This document shows positions 1 to 6,090 of a stretch of 13,255 nucleotides of DNA, one piece after another. Numbering within the stretch: the first letter of the stretch is position 1; each line of letters starts with the position of its first letter. Under the pieces are notes generated by a model. It ran no database searches and was not told the DNA's origin. It was given only the letters and a program-made list of their open reading frames with translations. A program made the translations under genes and the position numbers. The DNA is taken from the NCBI GenBank assembly GCA_012271025.1, contig JAAXHF010000015.1, positions 1 through 13,255 of the forward strand, given 5' to 3'. Source of the stretch: Deltaproteobacteria bacterium (lineage in GTDB: Bacteria; Desulfobacterota_B; Binatia; Bin18).

Positions 1-2
1 TC

Positions 3-350
3 ATCTCGGGCTGGGTGTGTGAGGCCGAGCAGATCGAGCTGGAAATTGACGGCGAGGCCGTCCTGAGCGTTCCCTACGGCACCGACCGGGAGGACAGCCT
101 TGAGCCCTGCGGCGACCGGAATAACGGTTTCGTCTTGGGGATGAACTGGAATCTACTTGGCGACGGCAAGCATGCCGTGCGGGTCTTGGCCGATGGGCTG
201 GAGTTCGGCGCGGCCACCTTGCGCGTGACAACGTTCGGCGTCGAGTTCCTGACAGGCGGCCAGGGCGACTACCTGCTGAGCGACTTTCCCCAGACGGGGC
301 AACAGATACGGCTCGTATGGCAGGAGGCGTTGCAGAACTTTGTGATTACC
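3..350 (+). repeat. Tandem domain repeat, copy A
   Basis: First copy of a 348-nt protein-coding repeat; its 5' edge may lie outside the window. It aligns without gaps to copy B at 504-851. By hand count about 60 of 112 compared residues are identical. The offset between copies is 501 nt. Confidence 0.8.
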
Positions 351-896
351 CCGGTTTCACCCCCTGCCGAGACTGAGCCCGAAGCCGAGAGTGAGCCCCC
401 GGCGGAGAGTGAGCCCGCCCAGAGCGAGCCACCCGTCAAGAGCGAGCTGCCCGGCGCCTTGGAAAATCCCCTTGCCGGCTCGTTCCAGAGCGGCATCGGC
501 CTCGTGTCGGGCTGGGTGTGTGGGGCCGAGCAGGTCGAGATCGAGATCGACGGCACGGCGACCTTTAAGGCCGCCTATGGCGCGAATCGCGAGGATACGG
601 CGCAGAGATGCGACGACAGCAACACCGGCTTTGGACTGCGGCTGAACTGGAACGAACTCGGCGACGGCGAGCACACGCTACGAGCCCTGGCCGACGGCAA
701 AGAACTGGAGCGGGCAACGTTTACCGTGACCACCCTGGGCGAGACTTTCCTGACCGGTGCGAGTGGCGTGTACGATTTGCCTGACTTTCCTGAGCCGGAC
801 GCGACGGTGACGGTCGAGTGGCAGGAGGCCAGCCAGAATTTCGTGATTATTGAGGCAGCTGGGATTGAAAGGCCGAGTCCCGATCCCGTGGAGTGA
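3..896 (+). CDS. Protein with two tandem GWVC repeat domains, 5'-truncated by window edge
   Basis: The reading frame is open to the left edge, so this is the C-terminal 297 residues of a longer protein; the GTG at 15 lies inside the first domain and is not a credible start. Two domains of about 116 residues are seen, each opening with (I/V)SGWVC and ending WQEA-QNFVI, with a conserved NWN-LGDG-H core, an LADG turn and a VTT strand. Each has two cysteines about 30 residues apart (GWVC and a later C before a DD/GD pair), which could form a disulfide. They are joined by an acidic Ser-Glu-Pro-rich linker. The pattern suggests secreted or surface beta-sandwich modules used for binding rather than catalysis. 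I recall similar modules in proteins of uncultured deltaproteobacteria-like genomes but know no function. Only 13 nt separate its stop from the convergent gnd stop. Confidence 0.75.
   Translation: MSGWVCEAEQIELEIDGEAVLSVPYGTDREDSLEPCGDRNNGFVLGMNWNLLGDGKHAVRVLADGLEFGAATLRVTTFGVEFLTGGQGDYLLSDFPQTGQQIRLVWQEALQNFVITPVSPPAETEPEAESEPPAESEPAQSEPPVKSELPGALENPLAGSFQSGIGLVSGWVCGAEQVEIEIDGTATFKAAYGANREDTAQRCDDSNTGFGLRLNWNELGDGEHTLRALADGKELERATFTVTTLGETFLTGASGVYDLPDFPEPDATVTVEWQEASQNFVIIEAAGIERPSPDPVE
375..452 (+). repeat. Degenerate short repeats coding a Ser-Glu-Pro linker
   Basis: Imperfect units of about 18 nt built on gag-agt-gag-ccc encode ESEPPA, ESEPAQ, SEPPVK and SEL in a row. They form a flexible acidic spacer between the two domains and are a likely place for slippage-driven length change. 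Confidence 0.65.
504..851 (+). repeat. Tandem domain repeat, copy B
   Basis: Second copy of the 348-nt unit, in the same frame and without indels relative to copy A. The conserved positions are SGWVC-AEQ-E-EIDG, REDT/S, GF, NWN-LGDG-H, LADG, VTT, FLTG, DFP and WQEA-QNFVI. The protein ends about 15 residues later with a short Pro-rich tail. Confidence 0.8.
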
Positions 897-909
897 TTGA
901 GCCGGCTGC

Positions 910-1890
910 TCAGGTTTTCGGTTTCGCCTCGTCGTGGCCGCCAAACTTCTGGCGCATGGCCGACAGCAGCTTGTCGGCAAACGTTGGGCTGCGGCGAGAA
1001 CGGAAGCGAGCGGACAGCGCCGCGGACAAGACCTGGGCCGGTACGGCTTCTTCGACTGCGGTCATCACCGTCCAGCGTCCCTCACCCGAGTCTTCGACAA
1101 ACCCGCTATACGCCTCAAGCTCGGGACTCTCGGCCAGCGCCATCGCCGTCAGGTCGAGCAGCCACGAAGAGACCACGCTGCCACGGCGCCAGACCTCGGC
1201 AATATCGGCCAGATTGAACTCGTAGCGGTAGTCTTCGGGCAGGTCGGGCTGATTGGCGCTGCGCAGAATATCAAAGCCCTCGGCGTAGGCTTGCATCAGA
1301 CCGTATTCGATCCCGTTGTGGATCATTTTCACAAAGTGACCGGCCCCGGTCGGTCCGCAGTACACATAGCCGTGCTCAGCGGTTCCGCCCGAGGCTCGGC
1401 CTGGCGTGGGGGGCACCTGGTCCCGTCCCGGTGCGAGGCTGCGAAAGATCGGGTCGAGCTGTCGGACAACAGCCTCAGGCCCGCCGATCATCAAGCAATA
1501 GCCGCGCTCCAGGCCCCACACACCGCCGCTGGTGCCCACATCGAGATAGTGAATCCCCTGTGGCTGTAGGGCCTGAGATCGCCGGATATCGTCTTTGAAA
1601 TAGCTGTTCCCCCCGTCGATGATGATGTCTCCGGCCGCCAAGCCCTCGGCCACAACCGACACGACCTGTTCGGTGACCGAGCCGGCCGGCAGCATGAGCC
1701 ACACGACACGGGGTGGGCTGAGGTGTCGGATCAGGTCGCTGATAGCGCGCGCTCCGCGCGCGCCCTCATCACGCAGCTGGTCTATCCTGCCAGACTCCTG
1801 ATCGTAGACTACACACTCGTGCCCGCCCAGCAGGAGCCTGCGAACCAGGTTGGCTCCCATGCGTCCCAGGCCAATCATGCCGACTTGCAT
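910..1890 (-). CDS. gnd: 6-phosphogluconate dehydrogenase, short NAD-type
   Basis: Oxidatively decarboxylates 6-phosphogluconate to ribulose 5-phosphate in the cytoplasmic pentose phosphate pathway. The 326-residue product has an N-terminal Rossmann fold with GLGRMG at 7-12, the substrate loop DGGNS at 92-96, SGG at 121-123, and the catalytic stretch K188-M-I-H-N-G-I-E195, where the Lys and Glu match the general base and acid of the sheep enzyme. EGRWT at 270-274 is also typical. Asp30 ends the second beta strand, where NADP enzymes carry a polar/Arg pair, so NAD is the likelier cofactor. The length fits the short YqeC/GntZ class, not the ~470-residue Gnd. I chose the ATG at 1890, preceded by GAGGA at good spacing; the frame continues 33 codons upstream but that part is not family-like. 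It follows the HTH-like gene on the same strand. Its stop faces the repeat protein's stop across 13 nt. Confidence 0.93.
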   Translation of the reverse strand: MQVGMIGLGRMGANLVRRLLLGGHECVVYDQESGRIDQLRDEGARGARAISDLIRHLSPPRVVWLMLPAGSVTEQVVSVVAEGLAAGDIIIDGGNSYFKDDIRRSQALQPQGIHYLDVGTSGGVWGLERGYCLMIGGPEAVVRQLDPIFRSLAPGRDQVPPTPGRASGGTAEHGYVYCGPTGAGHFVKMIHNGIEYGLMQAYAEGFDILRSANQPDLPEDYRYEFNLADIAEVWRRGSVVSSWLLDLTAMALAESPELEAYSGFVEDSGEGRWTVMTAVEEAVPAQVLSAALSARFRSRRSPTFADKLLSAMRQKFGGHDEAKPKT

Positions 1891-2308
1891 GTCGATTCCT
1901 CGTCCGGATCGCAACGAGCGACCGGTCTGGAGTGCTGGTGGACGAACATGGCCGGGCCGGGAGTTGGCGCTGATACCCCACCTGCTCACACCAGCGTTTC
2001 AGTTCACGGCGAATATACCCCGGCTCCAGCCCCAAGGCCGCGCAGATATTGACAAAAGAAAAGGGCCAACTCGTCTCGTCCGAAAAAATCCATTCTTCGG
2101 CTTCTCTGGCCAGGCGCCGGGCTCGTCGACCGCTCTTCAGACCTTGCTTCTGCAAACATGTGATGGCGTCCTCGAGGATCGCCCGCATCAGCGCGAGTTC
2201 TCCGCTGTCCAGCCTTTGAGCCGGAGCCCAGAACTGCTCGGGCAGAATTGCGCATGAGGCTTCCCACGGCTTGGATGCATTTGCTGTTTGGGACACCGCT
2301 TTTTCCAT
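1769..2308 (-). CDS. Conserved HTH-like protein, C-terminus uncertain
   Basis: The 179-residue frame starts at an ATG preceded by GGGGGTG; a GTG nine codons further up is less well placed. Residues about 35-106 look conserved: an [11 protein letters not shown] helix, a basic [15 protein letters not shown] stretch, then [19 protein letters not shown] and RRELKRW, which has the spacing of a helix-turn-helix at about 83-106. I recall similar small proteins in myxobacteria and relatives without known function; a DNA-binding regulator is plausible. After residue 108 the sequence loses any family look and the last 122 nt overlap the start of gnd in another frame. Either the true protein ends in this overlap, or a sequencing frameshift near 1980-2000 hides the real end. 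One alternative frame stops just inside gnd, about 10 nt after its ATG. Probably cotranscribed with gnd. Confidence 0.6.
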   Translation of the reverse strand: MEKAVSQTANASKPWEASCAILPEQFWAPAQRLDSGELALMRAILEDAITCLQKQGLKSGRRARRLAREAEEWIFSDETSWPFSFVNICAALGLEPGYIRRELKRWCEQVGYQRQLPARPCSSTSTPDRSLVAIRTRNRHASRHDWPGTHGSQPGSQAPAGRARVCSLRSGVWQDRPAA

Positions 2309-2364
2309 AGTATCACCCCCGTTCCCACGCCCCACCTCGGGCCTGTTGACGTGCAGAGTTGTGT

Positions 2365-2392
2365 ACTATGAAGAGAGCAAATTAGGTGCCAA
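2365..2392 (-). promoter_or_regulatory. Candidate sigma-70 promoter for the HTH-like gene and gnd
   Basis: On the minus strand TTGGCA (2387-2392) and CATAGT (2365-2370) are separated by 16 nt. They match the -35 and -10 consensus at 5 and 4 of 6 positions. The predicted leader is about 50 nt. Confidence 0.35.
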
Positions 2393-2501
2393 AAATCCGT
2401 GGTTTAACTCGATCTGGATAGCGGGTAATACGAACCATTTTCAGGCTTGACAGGGCTGCTGAGGGCACCTGTGTGGGCTGGACGGTATCATGCTGATAAG
2501 G

Positions 2502-2526
2502 CCGGTATATCTTTTAGACATACCGG
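2502..2526. other. Short inverted repeat downstream of the ankyrin gene
   Basis: CCGGTAT and ATACCGG form a 7-bp stem around an 11-nt loop, 15 nt past the ankyrin gene stop on the minus strand. No T-run follows, so it is at best a weak transcript-end hairpin. The rest of 2393-2540 shows nothing I can assign. Confidence 0.3.
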
Positions 2527-2540
2527 GCGAGCATGAGCGG

Positions 2541-3170
2541 CTAGTCTTTGCGACGGCGGTCTTCTGCGCCGTTGGCAATCAGGTAGTCAACGACATCCTG
2601 GCGCTGGTACTGCCAGGCCGACAGCATGGGCGTATAGCCGCTGGTATTCTCGGGATCAACCTCCGCTCCACCCTCGACCATGGCCGTGACAGTCTCCAGG
2701 TGACCCTCCCCGGCAGCCCAATGCAGGGCAGTGTTGCCCCGGCGGTCTTTGACCGCAGTGTTCGCCCCGGCCTCCATCAAAGCTTTGACGACTTCGGTGT
2801 GACCGCCTTCGGCCGCAAAAAACAGGGCGCTCCACTCATCCACGTCCTGTTCATCAAGGTCAACACCGGCGTTGATCAACAGCCGGGTGTTGTCCAGATT
2901 GCCCTGTTGGGCAACGGAACGTAAGGAGGTGGCAGCAATGGCGATGCCAGCCGCTTCGAGCTGTTGACGCGCCTCTTGCTGAACCGCGGGATCAATTTGC
3001 GGTCCGCCGGCCTGTGTCTCGTCTGGAGCCTGTTCCTCCCCACTTGGCGCCGCCTCCTGCGGACTCGCTGCCTGTCCCTGTGATGAACTCGGCTCGTGTG
3101 GATCCGTCTGACAGCCAAGCACAAAAAAGGCAAGAAGCAGTAGGCTTCCTCCAATACGGAAACACGCCAT
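2541..3170 (-). CDS. Ankyrin-repeat lipoprotein
   Basis: A 209-residue predicted lipoprotein. A hydrophobic stretch at 9-18 runs into VLGC with Cys20 as the lipidation site, so it should be anchored to a membrane outside the cytoplasm. Residues 21-60 are a low-complexity Gln/Ser/Pro/Glu linker. Residues about 80-207 hold four ankyrin repeats with the usual signatures: GNLDNTRLLINAGVDLD, WSALFFAAEGGHTEVVKALMEAGAN, GNTALHWAAGEGHLETVTAMVEGGAEVD and GYTPMLSAWQYQRQDVVDYLIANGA. Ankyrin repeats bind other proteins; the partner is not evident here. The start is the ATG at 3170, six nt after a perfect AAGGAGG; a TTG seven codons upstream lies ahead of that site and is rejected. It has its own promoter at 3206-3235. 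Confidence 0.85.
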   Translation of the reverse strand: MACFRIGGSLLLLAFFVLGCQTDPHEPSSSQGQAASPQEAAPSGEEQAPDETQAGGPQIDPAVQQEARQQLEAAGIAIAATSLRSVAQQGNLDNTRLLINAGVDLDEQDVDEWSALFFAAEGGHTEVVKALMEAGANTAVKDRRGNTALHWAAGEGHLETVTAMVEGGAEVDPENTSGYTPMLSAWQYQRQDVVDYLIANGAEDRRRKD

Positions 3171-3176
3171 CTTTTT

Positions 3177-3183
3177 CCTCCTT
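3177..3183 (-). promoter_or_regulatory. Ribosome binding site deciding the ankyrin gene start
   Basis: AAGGAGG on the minus strand, six nt before the ATG at 3170. It falls inside the longer frame that would begin at TTG 3191, which argues against that start. Confidence 0.8.
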
Positions 3184-3205
3184 AACACCAATATCCTGAC
3201 TGCGC

Positions 3206-3235
3206 CCTATAACCTGCAAAGCCGGCGTATGTCAA
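3206..3235 (-). promoter_or_regulatory. Sigma-70-type promoter for the ankyrin lipoprotein
   Basis: Minus-strand TTGACA (3230-3235, perfect -35) is followed after 18 nt by TATAGG (3206-3211, 4 of 6 to the -10 consensus). The predicted leader is about 30 nt and ends in a strong ribosome binding site. It lies in the 102-nt gap after the membrane protein gene, so the ankyrin gene can be transcribed independently. Confidence 0.55.
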
Positions 3236-3272
3236 CGAAGCGACTCTTGGCAGCGCAATTCTCAACGGCAGC

Positions 3273-3914
3273 TTACGATGCTGTGGCGGCCTTGGCAGAT
3301 TTCAAGACTGCCCGGTTCCAGTACACAATCAGCGGAACAAGCACCACCGTCGGCGCCAGCCACAGCACGACAGGCGGAGAGAACTGAAAATTGGTCACCA
3401 CAAAGGCCGTGACCGTGGCGATCGTCCCGCCCAGCATGCGGGTTAAATGGACCGCAATGCGCCGCTTGCCGGTCAGGGGTGAGCGACGGAGCTGTCGCCA
3501 ATCGGACAGCCCAAAACCTCCCCCGAGTCCGCCAAAGGCCAGCAGTACAAGCCCCAGCATCTCTTCCGACACCAGCAGGACGACACCGAAAATGAGCATG
3601 CCCGCTCCGGCCGCAGTCATCACCCCGGCGGCCGCCCAGTCGACCCACGCCGGCCGGCCGGCCCGGTTGCGGGCGGTTCGCCAGCCCGTCAAGGCTTGAT
3701 GAAAGCTGAATATCGCGACGAGGAAGAGAAACAGGTTGGGTCGCAGGAACGTCATCGGCAACGCAGTCACGAAAACGACCACCATCCCCCAGAAGAACAC
3801 CCGCCCGCTACGGATATGCCAGGTCTGGCCTTTTTTGGTGAGGATAGCGCCAAAAGCGGCAAACAGGCTGCAAAAGCCGGCCACAATATGAATCGGCAGT
3901 AGGATGTCGTACAT
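3273..3914 (-). CDS. Seven-helix membrane protein, DUF2306-like
   Basis: A 213-residue inner-membrane protein with seven probable transmembrane helices at about 5-24, 38-57, 60-78, 93-113, 120-136, 157-175 and 182-198. The opening LPIHIVAGFCSLFAAFGA, followed by a basic loop with HIRSGRVFFWGM, resembles the DUF2306-type membrane family, whose role is unknown. Histidines at 9, 33, 71 (FHQALTGWR) and 156 sit in or beside helices, which could point to heme or metal ligation, but that is speculation. The start at 3914 has GGAGG seven nt upstream. It is divergent from the alpha/beta-hydrolase gene and followed 102 nt later by the ankyrin gene on the same strand. The family name is from memory of sequence character, not a search. 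Confidence 0.7.
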   Translation of the reverse strand: MYDILLPIHIVAGFCSLFAAFGAILTKKGQTWHIRSGRVFFWGMVVVFVTALPMTFLRPNLFLFLVAIFSFHQALTGWRTARNRAGRPAWVDWAAAGVMTAAGAGMLIFGVVLLVSEEMLGLVLLAFGGLGGGFGLSDWRQLRRSPLTGKRRIAVHLTRMLGGTIATVTAFVVTNFQFSPPVVLWLAPTVVLVPLIVYWNRAVLKSAKAATAS

Positions 3915-3968
3915 GAGGAGTCCTCCAGGCCAAACTTGACTTCACACCACGGCTCTATTACTCCACAC

Positions 3969-3974
3969 TATGAT
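3969..3974 (+). promoter_or_regulatory. Candidate -10 element for the hydrolase gene
   Basis: TATGAT matches the -10 consensus at 5 of 6 positions, but no convincing -35 lies 16-18 nt upstream. A TTGACT at 3936-3941 is too far away. If used, the leader would be about 22 nt and would exclude the ATG at 3970 as a start. Confidence 0.25.
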
Positions 3975-4002
3975 ACGCACCAGTGCTGATGAGGAGAAGA
4001 CG

Positions 4003-4818
4003 ATGCCGACATTTGTGACCGACGACGGAGCCGAGCTGTACTACCAGGTAGAGGGCCAGGAACAGGGCAAGCCGCCCCTGATTTTTATTCACGGCTGGTG
4101 CTCCAACCTGAATCACTGGCGAGAACAGGTGGCGTACTTCCAGGACTCGCACCGTATTCTGCGTATGGACCGGCGGGGCATGGGCAGGTCGAGCACGCCC
4201 GGTTCCGGGCATACGCCCCAACAGCACGCTGCGGACATCGCCGCCCTGGCCCGCCAGGAAGGCTTTGCCAACGCAATAGCGATTGCCCACGCCGGCGGCG
4301 GTCCGGCCGGCGTTTCCTTCAGCCACGACTACCCCGATCTGGTCAAGGCCTACATCATGGTCGATTCGGCCGTGATGCCCGGCGCCGATCTGGAGCAGCC
4401 AACCAGACCGGCGGCCCGGTTCTACGCCGAGATGATAGACCGGCTGACGGCGCCGGACGGCGAGAGCTACTTTCGGGAGCTGTACACCAGCTTTTTTGGC
4501 CCGCAGGCCGCCCCTCAGTTGGTCGAGACCGCAGTCGGAGAGGCCTGCCGCACGCCGGTCGAGGTCCGGGTCAAAGAGATCAAGCTGATGGCCTCCGACA
4601 GCCTCACCCCGGCCTCGGCGATGACCCAGCCGACCCTGGTCATCGCCGGTCCGTGGATGGCCGACAGCTTTCCGCAAGCCGTTGATCACGAGCAGCTGAA
4701 AGCGTGTTTCAAGCAGGTCGAACTGGCCCGGGCTATCGGCAGCGGCCACTTCGTGCAGCTTGAGGTGCCCGACCAAGTCAACGCCTTCATCAACAGCTTC
4801 GTGTCCAGACTGGCCTGA
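4003..4818 (+). CDS. Alpha/beta-hydrolase-fold protein with Ala at the nucleophile site
   Basis: A 271-residue single-domain alpha/beta-hydrolase fold protein, probably cytoplasmic. The oxyanion-hole motif HGW is at 30-32 (FIHGWCSN). DRRGMGRSS at 56-64, VDSA at 120-123 and GSGHF at 246-250 match the family, with His249 in the catalytic-histidine position. The nucleophile elbow, normally G-H-S-x-G-G, reads A95-H96-A97-G98-G99-G100, so the serine is replaced by alanine. D221 or D121 could be the acid. Without a nucleophile, classical ester hydrolysis is unlikely; it may be a binding protein, a lyase or a cofactor-free oxygenase-like enzyme. The start at 4003 has GAGGAGA at good spacing; the ATG at 3970 has no ribosome site. 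It is followed after 35 nt by the PPOX gene, probably in one transcript. Confidence 0.85.
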   Translation: MPTFVTDDGAELYYQVEGQEQGKPPLIFIHGWCSNLNHWREQVAYFQDSHRILRMDRRGMGRSSTPGSGHTPQQHAADIAALARQEGFANAIAIAHAGGGPAGVSFSHDYPDLVKAYIMVDSAVMPGADLEQPTRPAARFYAEMIDRLTAPDGESYFRELYTSFFGPQAAPQLVETAVGEACRTPVEVRVKEIKLMASDSLTPASAMTQPTLVIAGPWMADSFPQAVDHEQLKACFKQVELARAIGSGHFVQLEVPDQVNAFINSFVSRLA

Positions 4819-4853
4819 TGATATCAAACGGCCCAGACCTGAGGAGGTATGGA

Positions 4854-5324
4854 ATGGCAAAATACATGCTGTGGATAGTCTTCGGCCTGATGCTTGTCGG
4901 TGTTTGCAGCAGCACCGCACACAGTCAGGACAAAACCCTGGCCGCGTTTCTGGCAGAAAAGCGCAACGCCACCCTGGCGACCATTCGGGCCGATGGCAGC
5001 TCGCAACTGACCCCGGTGTGGTTCCACTGGGACGGGGAGCAGTTTGCGATCTCCATGACCACCGAGCGCGCCAAATACAAGAACCTGGCCCGCGACCCGC
5101 GCATCAGTCTGTGCATCGACGACGTGACCGGCTACGCGTATGTCACCGCAGAGGGCAAAGCCGAGATCCGTGACAGCGACATCTGGGACGATACGCGCAA
5201 GATTCTGGTCAAGTATCGCGGCGAAGAAGGCGGAGCGACCTACCTGGAACGGCTCAAAAAGGAACCGCGGGTGCTGGTCGTCTTCACACCGACCCGGCTG
5301 GAGACACTGGGGCTGGCCGAGTAG
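4854..5324 (+). CDS. Exported PPOX-class split-barrel protein
   Basis: A 156-residue protein whose residues about 27-145 resemble the pyridoxamine-5'-phosphate-oxidase-like split barrel, especially the Rv1155-type F420-dependent group. Matching segments are FLAEKRNATLATIRADGSSQLTPVWF near 32-57, TERAKYKNLARDPRISLCIDD at 70-90 and YAYVTAEGKAEI at 95-106. Such enzymes bind FMN or F420 and reduce or oxidise small molecules. Unusually, residues 1-24 look like a Sec signal peptide: Lys3, a hydrophobic run 5-18, and a likely cut after AHS at 22-24. There is no lipobox cysteine. The start at 4854 follows a strong GAGGAGGT, and no later Met before residue 68 would remove the leader. It lies downstream of the alpha/beta-hydrolase gene; its stop faces the GlcG-like stop across 23 nt. 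Confidence 0.8.
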   Translation: MAKYMLWIVFGLMLVGVCSSTAHSQDKTLAAFLAEKRNATLATIRADGSSQLTPVWFHWDGEQFAISMTTERAKYKNLARDPRISLCIDDVTGYAYVTAEGKAEIRDSDIWDDTRKILVKYRGEEGGATYLERLKKEPRVLVVFTPTRLETLGLAE

Positions 5325-5347
5325 GCCAGTCCCCGAGCGACACGGCT

Positions 5348-5764
5348 TTAGCCCGCGGCGTCCAAACCGGCTTGGGCACAGGCAATATCCTGCTCTACGG
5401 TTCCACCGCTGACCCCAATTGCCCCGACCACGGCATCGCCGCTCCGAATCGGCAGCCCGCCGCCAAAGGTCACGATGCGCGGAAGATGGGGCACGCCGGC
5501 CACGAGGGCGGGATCGTCCTTAATAGAATTGAAAAATTCCTGCGACGGCATGCCCAACAGTGCGGTATAGGCTTTATTTTGGGATGCCTCAATACTGACC
5601 AAGGGGGTGCCCTCCATGCGACAAAACGCTTTCAGCAAGCCACTTTCGTCGAGAACGGCCACCACCTGGCCGATGCCAAGTTCCTCAGCCTTGGCAACGG
5701 CCGCAGCCACCATCTTTTGCGCAACGGCCGCGCTGATACTCTGCTTGGTAAACGTGTCTGCCAT
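5348..5764 (-). CDS. GlcG/HbpS-family (DUF336) protein
   Basis: A 138-residue protein spanning the whole DUF336/GlcG domain. It has an N-terminal helix with AQKMVAAAVAKAEELG at 15-30, the strand VVAVLDESGLLKAFCRMEG at 34-52, ASQNKAYTALLGMPS at 60-74, GGGLPIR at 101-107 and GAIGVSGGTVEQDIACAQAG at 114-133. Members bind heme or related small ligands (HbpS) or accompany glycolate and aromatic catabolism genes (GlcG); the reaction, if any, is unsettled. No signal peptide is seen, so it is cytoplasmic here. The start is an ATG preceded by GGGAGGAG. It is the last gene of the six-gene operon, 19 nt after the SelW-like gene. Confidence 0.88.
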   Translation of the reverse strand: MADTFTKQSISAAVAQKMVAAAVAKAEELGIGQVVAVLDESGLLKAFCRMEGTPLVSIEASQNKAYTALLGMPSQEFFNSIKDDPALVAGVPHLPRIVTFGGGLPIRSGDAVVGAIGVSGGTVEQDIACAQAGLDAAG

Positions 5765-5783
5765 ACGCTGTCTCCTCCCGTGT

Positions 5784-6074
5784 TTATGAGCCTGACAGGC
5801 GGTCCGAGTGCCCCAGATCCTTTTCCGGCGCGATACGGTCCCGGACCCGCTGTTTCAGCTCTTTGAGTTCAGGAAAACGTCTCTGCTCCTTGCGTGACCA
5901 GATCAACTCGTCGTTGAGCCATACCTCAAAAATGCCGCTCCCGCCCGGCACCAGCGCCACCTCTCCCAGCTCGGCGGCAAACGTCGTCAGCAACTCCTGG
6001 GCCGTCCAGCCGGCGCGCAGCAGCCAGCGACACTGGCTGCAATACACAATCTCGATACGCGGCAGATGCGTCAT
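5784..6074 (-). CDS. SelW/SelT/SelH-family thioredoxin-like protein (Cys form)
   Basis: A 96-residue Rdx-family protein with the redox motif C12-S-Q-C15 right after the first strand (IEIVYCSQCRW), where selenoprotein W has CxxU. Further family signs are the helix RAGWTAQELLTTF at 20-32, GIFEVWLNDELIWSRKEQRRFPE at 47-69 and the C-terminal IAPEKDLGHSD at 81-91. It is presumed to be a thiol-redox protein of unknown partner. The ATG at 6074 lies 16 nt after the stop of the cyclase gene and has only a weak ribosome site (GAGCG), so coupling to upstream translation is likely. The frame extends further upstream but only across the cyclase gene. Fifth gene of the operon. Confidence 0.88.
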   Translation of the reverse strand: MTHLPRIEIVYCSQCRWLLRAGWTAQELLTTFAAELGEVALVPGGSGIFEVWLNDELIWSRKEQRRFPELKELKQRVRDRIAPEKDLGHSDRLSGS

Positions 6075-6090
6075 GGTGTAGCGCTCAGAC

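Noticed and set aside
898..915. Possible terminator hairpin GAGC...GCTC followed by TTTT after the repeat protein
   Set aside because: The stem is only 4 bp and lies in the end of gnd; too weak to call.
2346..2369. Plus-strand TTGACG...TACTAT as a promoter
   Set aside because: The spacer is only 12 nt, and no plus-strand gene follows.
2447..2452. Plus-strand TTGACA as a promoter
   Set aside because: The -10 position 17 nt later reads TGTGTG, and no plus-strand gene lies downstream.
2490..2924. 144-residue plus-strand frame opposite the ankyrin gene
   Set aside because: The minus strand encodes regular ankyrin repeats with lipobox, ribosome site and promoter; the plus frame has none of these.
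3958..4920. 320-residue open frame antisense to the alpha/beta-hydrolase gene
   Set aside because: It covers two well-supported plus-strand genes, has no ribosome site worth noting and resembles no family.
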